A stretch of DNA of 53,060 bases. It comes from an uncultured Oscillospiraceae bacterium (lineage in GTDB: Bacteria > Bacillota > Clostridia > Oscillospirales > Oscillospiraceae). The notes below the pieces were generated by a model. It was not told the origin of the DNA, searched no databases, and was given only the letters and a program-made list of their open reading frames with translations. The DNA lies in assembly GCA_910587785.1 (NCBI GenBank), contig CAJUOA010000009.1:1-53060 (forward strand). The letters run 5' to 3'. Shown here one piece after another: positions 16,539-25,212 of this stretch (positions are counted from its first letter, which is position 1; each line of letters opens with the position of its first letter). A program made the position numbers and the translations under genes.

Positions 16539-17312
16539 ATGGATCATCTGCTGGAAGAGATCGCCGCTCTGGTCCGTCAGGCGGGGGAGATCATGCTCTC
16601 CGCCCGGGACATCGGGGCGCGGACCCATGAGAAGACCTCCGCCGCGGACCTGGTGACGGACTACGACGTGGCGGTGGAGGCCTTTCTGAAGGAGAACCTG
16701 CCGCCCCTGGTCCCAGGCTCCGTGTTCTGCGGGGAGGAGGAGCTGGAATATGTGGACCCCGGCAGGGGCTGGGCCTTCATCGTCGACCCCATCGACGGCA
16801 CCACCAACTTTGTCCGGGGACTGAGCCAGAGCGCCGTCTCCGTGGCCCTTGCCCGCGATGGACGGGTCGAGTACGGCGTGGTCTGGAACCCCTACCGGGA
16901 CGAGCTCTTTACTGCCAAACGGGGCGGCGGGGCCTTCCTCAACGGAGCGCCCATCCACGTCACGGAGCGCCCTCTCTCCGAGGGGATCTTCGGCATGGGC
17001 ACCGCCATCTACCGCCGGGAGTACATCGAGCCCACCATGAAGGTCACGGAACAGCTCCTCCGCCGCAGCTGCGACTTCCGCCGCCTGGGGGCCGCGTCCC
17101 TGGACATCTGCTGTGTGGCCTGCGGCCGCACCGACGCCTTCTTCGAGTTCAGCCTCTTCCCCTGGGACTACGCCGCCGCCAGCCTCATCCTCACCGAGGC
17201 CGGGGGAGCCCTCTGCACCATGGAGGGCGAGCCGGTGCCTATAGACCGCCGGTGCAGCGTCTGGGCGGCGAACCGGGTCAACTTCCCCATTTTGAAGGAG
17301 CTGGAATTCTGA
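16539..17312 (+). CDS. Inositol monophosphatase family protein
   Basis: A 257-residue Mg-dependent phosphatase. Metal site residues are in GEEE (65-68) and in VDPIDGTTNF (82-91), and the second motif WDYAAASLILTEAGG occurs near the C terminus; these are all key residues of the IMPase/CysQ superfamily. Natural substrate could be inositol phosphate, a nucleotide 3'-phosphate or another sugar phosphate. It is second in a two-gene operon and ends at a hairpin terminator. Confidence 0.9.
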   Translation: MDHLLEEIAALVRQAGEIMLSARDIGARTHEKTSAADLVTDYDVAVEAFLKENLPPLVPGSVFCGEEELEYVDPGRGWAFIVDPIDGTTNFVRGLSQSAVSVALARDGRVEYGVVWNPYRDELFTAKRGGGAFLNGAPIHVTERPLSEGIFGMGTAIYRREYIEPTMKVTEQLLRRSCDFRRLGAASLDICCVACGRTDAFFEFSLFPWDYAAASLILTEAGGALCTMEGEPVPIDRRCSVWAANRVNFPILKELEF

Positions 17313-17324
17313 CTTCACATTGCG

Positions 17325-17361
17325 AAAACCACGGTCCGCCGTATGACGGGCCGTGGTTTTT
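17325..17361. terminator. Bidirectional terminator hairpin
   Basis: AAAACCACGGTCC pairs with GGGCCGTGGTTTT around a short loop and is followed by T residues on the plus strand. It ends the IMPase transcript; on the minus strand it lies immediately past the stop of the decayed gene 17365-17572. Confidence 0.8.
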
Positions 17362-17364
17362 GTG

Positions 17365-17572
17365 CTACTCCTTCACTTGGAGCATCTCCAGCGGGTTCTT
17401 TCCCGTAACGGCGGAGACAATCTGCATCCGGTCCGCAGTCTTGACGCCCCTCCAAAAGCCGGACAGCGCCCTCCATGTCCGCGTTGGCGGCGCCGCTCAG
17501 CGTGCCCGCCGCCCGGCAGCAGCTCCCCAGCCGCTCTGTCTCCTGGCGGATGAGCGGAAGATTTTCCGTCAA
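17365..17572 (-). pseudogene. Frameshifted remnant of an unrecognised small gene
   Basis: One minus-strand frame gives a plausible helical start (TENLPLIRQETERLGSCC) and then, after a shift near 17462, a different frame gives GFWRGVKTADRMQIVSAV followed by TGKNPLEMLQVKE and a stop at 17365. Neither frame alone looks complete. The only start codon (TTG at 17572) lies in the U-run of the preceding lipoprotein terminator and has no ribosome site. I read it as a decayed gene; the family is not recognised. Confidence 0.45.
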
Positions 17573-17604
17573 AAAAGCCCCCGCGCCGCGGAAAACGGCG
17601 GGGG
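17571..17604 (-). terminator. Terminator of the lipoprotein gene
   Basis: On the minus strand a CCCCCGCCG stem with a TTTT loop and its complement (one bulge) is followed by six T. It lies 7 bases after the lipoprotein stop codon. Confidence 0.85.
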
Positions 17605-17610
17605 ACTATA

Positions 17611-18507
17611 TTACACCGGGGGCCGCTCCGGCAGGAGGACCTCCACGATCCCCGCGCCGTCCATATCCGGGTAGAACCGGACGGTCCAGGGGCAGGGGGG
17701 GATCTCCACCGGCTCCTCCGGCGGGGCGGAGGCCTCCAGGGCCTGGGGGAGCTCCCCGTCCTCCGGCGGCGGTTCCTCTTCAGGCGGGGCGTCCGTGTCC
17801 GGAGAAGGCTCCTCCGGTTCCTCAGACAGGGCGGGCTCCTCCTCCGGCGCTTCGTTGGAGGGCGGCGTCTCCTGGGCGGAGGATTCTTCTCCATCTGCAG
17901 GCTCCTGGGGTGGCCCGGCGTCCTCCGGCGGAGGCGCGGGTACGTCCTCCTTCTCCCCCCGGCAGAGCTCCTGCCAAAGGGCCTCCACGGCGGCGCGGAC
18001 CTCCTCCCGGCGCATATCCCGGATGAAGCGGGCGGTGAGCCGGTGGTGGTCCTCCCGGACGGAGAGGCGCAGAAGGTCCACCAGGGACTGGCAGTCGGAG
18101 AGGCTCATCATGGCCTCGATGTCCTCCGCGTCCTCCCGGTAGCTCATTCGGAAGGTGAAGGTGCTGTAGCCGTCGCTGGGCTCGTAGTCAAAGGTCATGT
18201 TCTCCAGCAGGTAGGACCCGGGGATGGTCTCCCGGCGGACCTCCCAGGAGGCGGAGCGGGCCTGACCGTACCCCGCGGCCTCGCCGTAGCCCCGGATGAC
18301 GCACTCCTCCGCCCGCTGCTCCACCTGCATGAGAAGGGAGTTGACCAGGTCCTGATAGTTCTCCGCCTTGAGGGTGTCCTCGGCGGCGGAGTCCCAGTAG
18401 CGGTCCGCATAGGGCTCCACCACGCTGTAGGAACGCTCCAGCAGGGACACACAGCCCCCCAGGAGCAGGCAGGCGCTCAGCACGGCCAGCAGGATCAGGT
18501 TTTTCAC
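17611..18507 (-). CDS. Lipoprotein with Pro/Glu-rich C-terminal tail
   Basis: A 298-residue predicted lipoprotein: the signal peptide MKNLILLAVLSACLLLGGC ends in a lipobox, with Cys19 as the lipidation site. Residues ~25-185 form an unrecognised soluble domain (ENMTFDYEPSDGYSTFTFRM in its centre). Residues ~190-275 are a low-complexity tail of Pro, Glu, Ala and Ser, and a short C-terminal segment VRFYPDMDGAGIVEVLLPE follows. No function is known. It is the last intact gene of the GH13 operon, 19 bases after the MFS gene. Confidence 0.75.
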   Translation of the reverse strand: MKNLILLAVLSACLLLGGCVSLLERSYSVVEPYADRYWDSAAEDTLKAENYQDLVNSLLMQVEQRAEECVIRGYGEAAGYGQARSASWEVRRETIPGSYLLENMTFDYEPSDGYSTFTFRMSYREDAEDIEAMMSLSDCQSLVDLLRLSVREDHHRLTARFIRDMRREEVRAAVEALWQELCRGEKEDVPAPPPEDAGPPQEPADGEESSAQETPPSNEAPEEEPALSEEPEEPSPDTDAPPEEEPPPEDGELPQALEASAPPEEPVEIPPCPWTVRFYPDMDGAGIVEVLLPERPPV

Positions 18508-18526
18508 GGTCCCGCCTCCTTTCCCG

Positions 18527-19873
18527 TCAGTCGTCCATGTCCTCGAAAGCCTCCAGGCCCCGCTTGGGGGCGGCCTTGCTGTCCCCGTGGCGGACGAAGC
18601 ACATGGTCACGAAGCTCAGCGCCACGAAGCAGGCCGCGTAGGGGAAGAGGATCTGGTAGCTGATGTGCTTCATGAGGGTGCCCGCAAGGACGGGGGTGAT
18701 GACCTGCGCGGCCATGGATGCGGTGTAGTAGTACCCGGTGAACTTGCCCACGTCGCTGCCCCGGCACATCTCCACCACCATGGGCAGGCTGTTGACGTTG
18801 ATGGCCGCCCAGGCCAGGCCCACCAGGGCAAAGGCGGCGTACATCGGCGGTGTGATGGTGTGGGACCAGCGGGTGAGGAGGAAGCCGGTGAAAAAGCATA
18901 CGGACAGCAGTGCCGCACCGCATAAGACCGTCTTCCTCCGCCCCACCTTGGAGGCCACGATGCCGATGGGGATATAGGACACGATGGCCCCCACGGTGGC
19001 CACCATAAGGCAGGCGGCCGTACCGCCCACGCCCTCGCCCATGACTTCGGACACGTAGGTGGAAAACCAGGTGGTGACACCGTTGTAGCCCACGTACCAC
19101 AGGGCGATGGAGGCCAGGAGAAAGCCCAGGCTCCGCTTCACCGGGGCGGGGAGCTTTTCGCCGCCGCTTCCGTCGTCCTCGGCTAAGTTCCACTCCGGGT
19201 GCTTCTGCTCCAGGGCCCGGTTGGCGGCGGAGAGCTTCGGCTCCCGGATGGTCAGGAGCATCACGCCCACCGCGATGAGCATGATCCAGGACACGATGAT
19301 GAAAAGGGGCTGGTAGTTCACATGGTCCAGGCCCTGGGTCTTGGCCGTGGGGTAGAGCAGGGCCGTCACGCCCAGGTACAGCACGCCCCCCACCGCGCCC
19401 ATGAGGTTGATGATGGCGTTGGCCTTGCTCCGCAGGGGCTTGGCCGTCACGTCGGGCATCAGCGCCACCGCCGGGGAGCGGTAGGTCCCCATTGCCACCA
19501 GCAGGAGGCCCAGGACGATGACGAAGCTCACCAGCTTGAAGGGCGCGGCCTGGGCGGCGTAGCTGTTGTCCAGGACGGGCAGGAGGTTCATGAGCACTAC
19601 CGCCGCCCCGGTGCCGCCCAGGATGAAGGGCGTGCGCCGGCCCAGCCGGGTCTCTTTGCACTTGTCCGAGAGGCTTCCGAAGAGCGGGAGAAGAAAGAGC
19701 GCCAGGATGTTGTCCGCCGCCATGATGATCCCGGTGAGGGATTCGTCCATGTGGAAGGTCTTTCCCAGGATGAGGGGCACCAGGTTGTCATACATCTGCC
19801 AGAAGGCGCAGATGGAGAGGAATGCCAGCCCCACCAGGACGGTCCGCCTGTTGTCCAGCTTCAATTCGTTCAT
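18527..19873 (-). CDS. MFS transporter, GPH/SLC45-like sugar carrier
   Basis: A 448-residue protein with about 12 membrane segments. The loop GSLSDKCKETRLGRRTPFI between helices 2 and 3 is the MFS motif, in the arrangement typical of the glycoside-pentoside-hexuronide and sucrose carriers; a long central loop (about 225-245) separates the halves and VGRRKTVL repeats the motif in the second half. Position downstream of a GH13 glucosidase supports uptake of a glucan oligosaccharide or disaccharide, which is an inference. ATG 19873 was chosen over the longer frame because it begins directly before helix 1 (TVLVGLAFLSICAFWQMY). Confidence 0.85.
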   Translation of the reverse strand: MNELKLDNRRTVLVGLAFLSICAFWQMYDNLVPLILGKTFHMDESLTGIIMAADNILALFLLPLFGSLSDKCKETRLGRRTPFILGGTGAAVVLMNLLPVLDNSYAAQAAPFKLVSFVIVLGLLLVAMGTYRSPAVALMPDVTAKPLRSKANAIINLMGAVGGVLYLGVTALLYPTAKTQGLDHVNYQPLFIIVSWIMLIAVGVMLLTIREPKLSAANRALEQKHPEWNLAEDDGSGGEKLPAPVKRSLGFLLASIALWYVGYNGVTTWFSTYVSEVMGEGVGGTAACLMVATVGAIVSYIPIGIVASKVGRRKTVLCGAALLSVCFFTGFLLTRWSHTITPPMYAAFALVGLAWAAINVNSLPMVVEMCRGSDVGKFTGYYYTASMAAQVITPVLAGTLMKHISYQILFPYAACFVALSFVTMCFVRHGDSKAAPKRGLEAFEDMDD

Positions 19874-19908
19874 CGTTTTTCTCCCTTCAGCATGACACAC
19901 AACTTCGC

Positions 19909-20724
19909 TCAGGGCTTGCGCCCGATGTACATGGCGTGCTCCGACCAGGACAGGAACTCCGGGAGCTCCAGGTACTTCTTCGCAAGAGCGATCCACTGCT
20001 CGAACTCCGCCGCGTCCCGCTCCAGGAGCTGGGGCTCGTTGGGGGCCAGGATGCCCTCCTGTCCAAAGAAGCGGAGCTTCTCCAGGCCGAACCGCTCCAT
20101 AAAGGGCAGGATGTTCCGCTGGTGGTAAAAATATGCCGTGGTGAAATCCGGCCCGCCGTAGTCCTGTCCTGACGCCGCGGCCTGGATGATGGCCGCGGTA
20201 TTAGGATCGGCGCAGTCCGCCGCGATATGGCCTGCGTTTTGCAGGTCATAGATGACCCGGGCAAAGACCATAATGAACGACACATACAGTTTTCCGCCGG
20301 GCTTCAGGTGCCGGAGGGCGATCTCCACTGCCCGCACCCGGTCCGCCTCGTCCGTTAGGTGGTACAGCGGGCCCATGAGGAACACATGGTCATACTGTCC
20401 CAGGCCCAGGTCCTCCAGCTCCAGGCAGTTTTGGGCGTAGGCGGTCAGGGAGACCCCGGCCTCCGCGGCCTTCCGCCGGGCAAGGTCCACGTTCGCCTCG
20501 GACAGCTCCGCCAGCGTGACGGCACAGCCCTTTTGCGCGTAGTGGATGCTGTAGCGTCCCGGTCCGCCGCCGATGTCCAGGATGGCGTCCCCGGGGCGGA
20601 CGTACTTGTCCATCATCCAGGTGGTCAAAAGAAACTCCACCGGGTGCCGGGACCCGAGCCGGTCCCACTCGTGCTCCGCGCCCCGGTTGTAGTACTGCCG
20701 GACGGTCTCGATGTTCTCTTTCAT
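19909..20724 (-). CDS. Class I SAM-dependent methyltransferase
   Basis: A 271-residue methyltransferase. Motif I is AILDIGGGPGRYSIHYA (about 48-64), followed by VTLAELSEANVDLARRKA and YDHVFLMGPLYHL, and the post-motif LKPGGKLYVSFI. Substrate unknown. The ATG overlaps the stop of the HAD gene as ATGA (20721-20724), indicating translational coupling. Confidence 0.85.
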   Translation of the reverse strand: MKENIETVRQYYNRGAEHEWDRLGSRHPVEFLLTTWMMDKYVRPGDAILDIGGGPGRYSIHYAQKGCAVTLAELSEANVDLARRKAAEAGVSLTAYAQNCLELEDLGLGQYDHVFLMGPLYHLTDEADRVRAVEIALRHLKPGGKLYVSFIMVFARVIYDLQNAGHIAADCADPNTAAIIQAAASGQDYGGPDFTTAYFYHQRNILPFMERFGLEKLRFFGQEGILAPNEPQLLERDAAEFEQWIALAKKYLELPEFLSWSEHAMYIGRKP

Positions 20725-21527
20725 GTGCTGCGCTCCTTTTCCCACACCCTGTGGAGGGCGGCGATATCCTGAAACGTCCAGGCGGGCTGGACCGCGCTGG
20801 AGGCCAGGTCCGCCTCCGTGCCCTCGCCGGAGAGGACGAAAGCGGTGTCGATGCCGGCGTTTACGCCGCTGGCGATATCGGTATAGAGCCGGTCCCCCAC
20901 CATGACCGCCTGGGCGGGAGCGAACCCGGTCCGCTCCAGGGCCAGGAGGGCCATGGCGGGCTGGGGCTTGCCGATGACCCGGGGGCGGCGTCCGGCGGCC
21001 CGGAAGAGCATCTCGCAGACGCTCCCGCAGTCGGGCACGGAGCCGTACCAGGTGGGGCACACCCAGTCCGGGTTGGTGGCGATGAAGTCCACGCCCCGGT
21101 TTAAGAGGATGCAGGCGTCCTCCAGTTTCCGGAAGGTCAGCTCCGTGTCAAAGCCGGTGAGGAGGCAGTCGATCTCCTCCTCCAGCCGGTCCGTCACCGG
21201 GATGCCCGCCTCACGAAGCTGGTCCCGGAAGCTCTCCGTCCCGAAGGCGTAGCACTTCCGGTACCCGGGTCCCCTGCGCAGGTCCGCGATGAGGGCGTCC
21301 ACGGAGGTCAGAAAGTCCTCCCGCACGGCAGAGATGCCCATGCGGCCCAGCTTCGCGATGTAGGCGTCCACGGACTTGGAGGAGTTGTTGGTGAGGAAGA
21401 GGTACCGTCCCCCCGCCGCCCGGACGGCCTCCAAAAAGGGCAGGGTCCCCGGGAACAGGTCCTCGTCCAGATAGATGGTGCCGTCCATGTCCAGCAGGAA
21501 CAGGCGCTTTTCTCCCAGGGATGCCAT
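20721..21527 (-). CDS. HAD-superfamily phosphatase, NagD-like (subclass IIA)
   Basis: A 268-residue HAD hydrolase: nucleophile and acid Asp13/Asp15 in FLLDMDGTIYLDEDL, motif II in LFLTNNSSKS, Lys in VIGKPQPAM and motif III in VMVGDRLYTDI. The large cap domain between motifs II and III fits subclass IIA (NagD, p-nitrophenyl phosphatase). Likely a sugar-phosphate or nucleotide phosphatase. It follows GH13 by 12 bases and couples to the methyltransferase. Confidence 0.88.
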   Translation of the reverse strand: MASLGEKRLFLLDMDGTIYLDEDLFPGTLPFLEAVRAAGGRYLFLTNNSSKSVDAYIAKLGRMGISAVREDFLTSVDALIADLRRGPGYRKCYAFGTESFRDQLREAGIPVTDRLEEEIDCLLTGFDTELTFRKLEDACILLNRGVDFIATNPDWVCPTWYGSVPDCGSVCEMLFRAAGRRPRVIGKPQPAMALLALERTGFAPAQAVMVGDRLYTDIASGVNAGIDTAFVLSGEGTEADLASSAVQPAWTFQDIAALHRVWEKERST

Positions 21528-21539
21528 AAGAGGTCCTCC

Positions 21540-22850
21540 TTATCTCTCCATCTTCCAATAGGCCACGCTGTAGGGCGGGAGTTCACTGCCGCCGCCGAAG
21601 TCGTGCGTCTCCCCGGTGATGAGGTCCGCCGCAGTGCCGCACCCGGCGTCGAAGTGGGCGGTGTAGGGGGCGGCGTCGGCGTTGACGGCCACCAGGACCC
21701 GCTCGCCGTCCGCGGCCCGCTCGAAGATGATCTGCCTGTTGGTGAGGACCACGTTGCGGTAGGCGCCGTGACAGAGGGCATGGCTGTTCTTGTGGGCCTC
21801 CGCCAGACGGGAGATGAACTCCGTCAGCTCATTGCTCTCCGGCTTCTCGATCGCCGGACGGAGGGCGTTGTCGCCCTGGGACTTCTTCCCCTGGAGGCCC
21901 CACTCACTGCCGTAGTACACCGCCGGCACGCCGGGCATCCCGAAGAGGATGCCGTAGGCGGGGCGCAGGTGCTCCGGGTCGGTGAGGATGCTGGCGATGC
22001 GCTCCACGTCGTGGTTGTCCAGGAAGCTGAGGAGGTGTTTCCCCTTGTAGAGGGTCCAGTTCTCCGGCCCGAACTGACGGGCGAGGCTGTGGCCGATCTC
22101 AAAGAGGTTCATGGAGTTGAAGCTGGACCAGAGGCCCTTGTAGCACTCGTAGTTGGTGACGGAGTGGCACATCTGATCGCTCATCCAGCGGTTGTAGTCG
22201 CCGTGAAGGGTCTCGCCCATGAGGACGAAGTCCGGCTTCACGCCGCCCACAAAGTTCCGGAGCTGGCGCAGGTAGTCGGGGCTGAGGCAGTAGGCCACAT
22301 CCAGGCGCAGTCCGTCAATATCGAACTGGTCCACCCAGTCGCGGATGGCGTCAAACTGGTGCTGGACCACGGCGGGGTTGTTTAGGTTGAGCTTCACCAG
22401 CTCGTTGTGGCCCTCCCAGCCCTCGTACCAGAAGCCGTCGTTGTAGTTGGTATTGCCGTCGAAGCTGATGTGGAACCAGTCCTTATAGGGGCTGTCCCAC
22501 TTCTTCTCCTGCACGTCCCGGAAGGCCCAGAAGCCCCGGCCCACATGGTTGAAGACCCCGTCCAGCATCACCCGCAGTCCCGCGGCGTGGAGGGCGTCAC
22601 AGACCTCTTTGAAGTCCTCGTTGGTGCCCAGGCGGCAGTCCACCTGGCGGTAATCCCGGGTGTCGTAGCCGTGGCGGTCGCTGTCGAAGAGGGGGTTGAA
22701 GAGCACCGTGTCCGCCCCCAGGTCCCTGATGTGCTCCACCCAGTCCAGGACGCGCAGGATCCGGTGGGACGGCGCGCCGTCGTTCTCTCTGGGAGCCCCA
22801 CAGAGGCCCAGAGGATAGATCTGATAGATAACCGCATTGTCAAACCACAT
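21540..22850 (-). CDS. GH13 alpha-amylase-family glycosidase (intracellular, maltogenic-type)
   Basis: A 436-residue (beta/alpha)8 glycosidase without signal peptide, so it acts in the cytoplasm on imported oligosaccharides. Conserved regions: region I DGVFNHVG (97-104), region II GLRLDVAY with nucleophile Asp184, region III MGETLHGDY with acid Glu213, and region IV FLDNHDVER. A small C-terminal beta domain follows (ERVLVAVNADAAPY). It is the first gene of a five-gene operon (GH13, HAD, methyltransferase, MFS, lipoprotein). Confidence 0.92.
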   Translation of the reverse strand: MWFDNAVIYQIYPLGLCGAPRENDGAPSHRILRVLDWVEHIRDLGADTVLFNPLFDSDRHGYDTRDYRQVDCRLGTNEDFKEVCDALHAAGLRVMLDGVFNHVGRGFWAFRDVQEKKWDSPYKDWFHISFDGNTNYNDGFWYEGWEGHNELVKLNLNNPAVVQHQFDAIRDWVDQFDIDGLRLDVAYCLSPDYLRQLRNFVGGVKPDFVLMGETLHGDYNRWMSDQMCHSVTNYECYKGLWSSFNSMNLFEIGHSLARQFGPENWTLYKGKHLLSFLDNHDVERIASILTDPEHLRPAYGILFGMPGVPAVYYGSEWGLQGKKSQGDNALRPAIEKPESNELTEFISRLAEAHKNSHALCHGAYRNVVLTNRQIIFERAADGERVLVAVNADAAPYTAHFDAGCGTAADLITGETHDFGGGSELPPYSVAYWKMER

Positions 22851-22895
22851 ATTGATCTCCTTCCTGCCGGGTCTCTCCCGGCTCGGTATGGGGAT

Positions 22896-22924
22896 AGTAT
22901 ACAGGAAAACTGCCGGGATGTCAA
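22896..22924 (-). promoter_or_regulatory. Promoter of the GH13 operon
   Basis: Minus-strand TTGACA (22924-22919) and TATACT (22901-22896) with a 17-base spacer, 46 bases before the GH13 start. The -35 box overlaps the last codons of the upstream methyltransferase gene. Confidence 0.8.
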
Positions 22925-23664
22925 AAAAACCTTGTAGGTTCCGCCCGCCGGGCTCGGACCAGGAGCATCATGGGCCGGCGCAGCTCGTCCGCCATGCCGG
23001 GGAGGTCCATCATCTCCGCCGGGGGCATGGCCTCCTCCACCGCCTCCAGCCGGAAGTCTGTGGCCAGGAGAGGGTTAAGAATCTGGGTGAGAGTGTGGTG
23101 CTGTTTTTTGACCTTCTGTCCCAGGAAGAGGGTCTCCCGCTCACCGGGGCGGAAATAGTTGTCCACGGGCCAATAGAGGGGCCTGCCGTCCTCGCCGTAT
23201 ATCCAGTCTTCCCGGATCCCGGCGGTAAATACCGGGTGCTCGATGTTGAAGAGGAACACCCCGCCGGGGACCAGGGTGCGGCAGACGTTCCGGTAGACCG
23301 GTTTCAGGTCCGCCACGTAGTGCAGCGCCAAATTAGACACCACCAGGTCCCAGGCCCCCTCCGGGTAGGCGTAATCCTCAATGCCGCAGAGCCGGTAGGT
23401 GATGGCGGGCCCGGCATTCTCCCGGGAGGCCCGCTCCAGCATCTTTTGACTCAGGTCCAGGCCCAGGACCTGCCGTGCGCCCTGCTCCGCGGCGTACTTG
23501 CAGTGCCACCCGTAGCCGCACCCCAGGTCCAGCACCCGCTTTCCGGATACATCCGGGAAAAGGGGCTGGAGCTGATGCCACTCTCCGGCGGCCTGGAGGC
23601 CGTCTTTGCTCCTGGGCATGTTTTTGTATGCTTCAAAAAATGCCGGGTTGTCGTAAATATTCAT
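22921..23664 (-). CDS. Class I SAM-dependent methyltransferase
   Basis: A 247-residue methyltransferase starting MNIYDNPAFFEAYKNMPRS. Motif I is KRVLDLGCGYGWHCKYA (about 42-58), then QVLGLDLSQKMLERA and WDLVVSNLALHYV (motif IV region) and a C-terminal half common to UbiE/Methyltransf_11-type enzymes of Firmicutes. Substrate unknown. ATG 23664 is chosen because the open frame upstream is formed by repeat copy D. It is a single gene on its own. Confidence 0.85.
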   Translation of the reverse strand: MNIYDNPAFFEAYKNMPRSKDGLQAAGEWHQLQPLFPDVSGKRVLDLGCGYGWHCKYAAEQGARQVLGLDLSQKMLERASRENAGPAITYRLCGIEDYAYPEGAWDLVVSNLALHYVADLKPVYRNVCRTLVPGGVFLFNIEHPVFTAGIREDWIYGEDGRPLYWPVDNYFRPGERETLFLGQKVKKQHHTLTQILNPLLATDFRLEAVEEAMPPAEMMDLPGMADELRRPMMLLVRARRAEPTRFF

Positions 23665-23729
23665 GGTTTTCTCCTCATAGAAAAGGCGTCCAGCGGGGCA
23701 GGACGCCCGCCGGACGCTGTTGACGGTGA

Positions 23730-23806
23730 AAGCGAAACGAAGTTTCGCGCAAAAAGTTTTTCTTCTTTTGCTCCTTTTCTTCTTTGTACACAAAGAAGAA
23801 AAGGAG
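23730..23806. repeat. Dispersed two-hairpin intergenic repeat, copy D (opposite orientation)
   Basis: Hairpin GCGAAAC-GAA-GTTTCGC (23732-23748), the linker GCAAAAAGTTTTT, and a perfect 17-bp inverted repeat with an AC centre (23771-23806). The order is reversed relative to copies A-C, so the element has inserted in both orientations. The large hairpin ends 3 bases before the stop codon of the deacetylase-like gene. Confidence 0.88.
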
Positions 23807-23808
23807 GA

Positions 23809-25101
23809 TCAGTTCTTCCAGTCCTCGCCCACGCCCAGGTCGGGGCGGACGGAGGTGTCCATGATCTCCTTGGCGTCGTAGAACTGGAGGTAGCGGTTCC
23901 TGGACCAGCGGAGGGTCTTGCCGTCGGGGTGGAGGCGGTCGCAGATAACGGCGCAGATGTCCTTCTTGATAAAGCTGAAGCTCTCCACGCCCACGGAGCA
24001 GAAGACCCGGAAGCCCTGGGACTGGAGGTACTGGAAGGCCTCGCCGGTCTGGGTCCAGTCGTTGCCGTCGGGACGCTCGCCGTGGGGGTAGAAGAGGATG
24101 GGCGTCTCGCCCACAAGGGAACCCACCTCATCGAACCACTTCTCGGTGTCGGCCTTGATCTTGGCCATGTTGCCGCTCCCCAGGCGGATATGGCCCCAGG
24201 TGTGGCTGCCGAAGGTCCAGCCGGTGCGTTTGAGCTCCTCGATAATCGGCTTAACAGCCTCCCGCTCGGCCTGGCGGTTGGCCTCCAGGGCGTCGGTCCA
24301 CTCCACCTTGCCGTCGGTCTGGGTGCGGTAGCCGAGAAGGCCCTCATAGCCGGTGACGCTCAGGCAGGCCTTGGCCCCGAAGGGGGAGAAATCCGGGTGC
24401 TCCTCCACAAACTTGTCCAGCATGGGGATGGCGTCCAGGTCCCGGCTGGTGACCTCGTTCCCCTGGGGGTCCAGACCCCAGGACCAGACCTTGCCGTCCT
24501 CGCCGAGAATGAGCTTGTAGGCAAAGCCGTTCTCCAGCATATAGGGGTAATAATTTGTGTCGTCATAGGAGAAGATTACCGGCTTTTTCCCCTCCGGGAG
24601 GTAGAGCGTGTTGCGGACCATCTTGGCCGTGCCGTTCTCATCGGTGGTCTCGCTCCACACGTCGCCGATGTCCACCAGGACATAGCCCTTCTCGTAGACG
24701 TTATTCAAGATCTTCGTAAACTCGCCCACCGTCACCATGAAGTCGTCCAGGCCGTTGGCCTGGGCGTCGCCGTCAAAGGCCAGCTCCGGGTAGGCGATGA
24801 CCGGATGGAAGAAGAGATGCTCCACAATGCCGTCATAGGGCACGTAGGCCACGCCGTCCCGCGTCCCGCCCTCCGGCATCACCTTGGGGTCCAAAATCTC
24901 GTAGGGCTCCGCCGCCGTGGCGGGTTCCGGCTCCGGCTCGGGTTCAGGGTCCGGGGCGGGTTCCGGCTGGGGCGCGGGCTCAGCGGGCGCGGTCTGAGCG
25001 GGGGGCTCTGGGTCCGGCGCGGGGGCGGGCGTCTTGGCGCACCCTGCCGCCAGCAACACCAGCGCCAGCACCAGCACCAGCGCAATGGTTCGTTTCATCA
25101 T
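23809..25101 (-). CDS. Polysaccharide deacetylase-like lipoprotein
   Basis: A 430-residue exported lipoprotein: lipobox LLAAGC with Cys21, then a Pro/Glu linker (about 22-65) and a NodB-like barrel. The barrel shows FSYDDTNYY (first metal Asp region), WTFGSHTWGHIRLG (His pair that would bind the metal) and ILFYPHGERPDGNDW. The family removes acyl groups from cell-wall or extracellular glycans; here the His and Asp motif spacing fits, but the substrate is unknown. GGAGGG lies 9 bases before the first ATG; the second Met is an equal alternative. Confidence 0.85.
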   Translation of the reverse strand: MMKRTIALVLVLALVLLAAGCAKTPAPAPDPEPPAQTAPAEPAPQPEPAPDPEPEPEPEPATAAEPYEILDPKVMPEGGTRDGVAYVPYDGIVEHLFFHPVIAYPELAFDGDAQANGLDDFMVTVGEFTKILNNVYEKGYVLVDIGDVWSETTDENGTAKMVRNTLYLPEGKKPVIFSYDDTNYYPYMLENGFAYKLILGEDGKVWSWGLDPQGNEVTSRDLDAIPMLDKFVEEHPDFSPFGAKACLSVTGYEGLLGYRTQTDGKVEWTDALEANRQAEREAVKPIIEELKRTGWTFGSHTWGHIRLGSGNMAKIKADTEKWFDEVGSLVGETPILFYPHGERPDGNDWTQTGEAFQYLQSQGFRVFCSVGVESFSFIKKDICAVICDRLHPDGKTLRWSRNRYLQFYDAKEIMDTSVRPDLGVGEDWKN

Positions 25102-25149
25102 TTGTTGTTTCCCTCCTGAAGGACGGCTCCTGCCGCCTGAATTTCCCCT

Positions 25150-25178
25150 AGTATACCACGGGGATGGTTACAATCCAA
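25150..25178 (-). promoter_or_regulatory. Promoter of the deacetylase-like gene
   Basis: Minus-strand TTGGAT (25178-25173), 17-base spacer, TATACT (25155-25150), about 49 bases upstream of the start. Confidence 0.7.
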
Positions 25179-25212
25179 CTGCGGGCTTCATAAAATTGGT
25201 GACAAAAGGATT

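Noticed and set aside
15117..17318. A 733-codon minus-strand frame opposite the aminotransferase and IMPase genes
   Set aside because: Low-complexity Gly/Val/His/Asp sequence, antisense to two genes with clear catalytic motifs, a promoter and ribosome sites.
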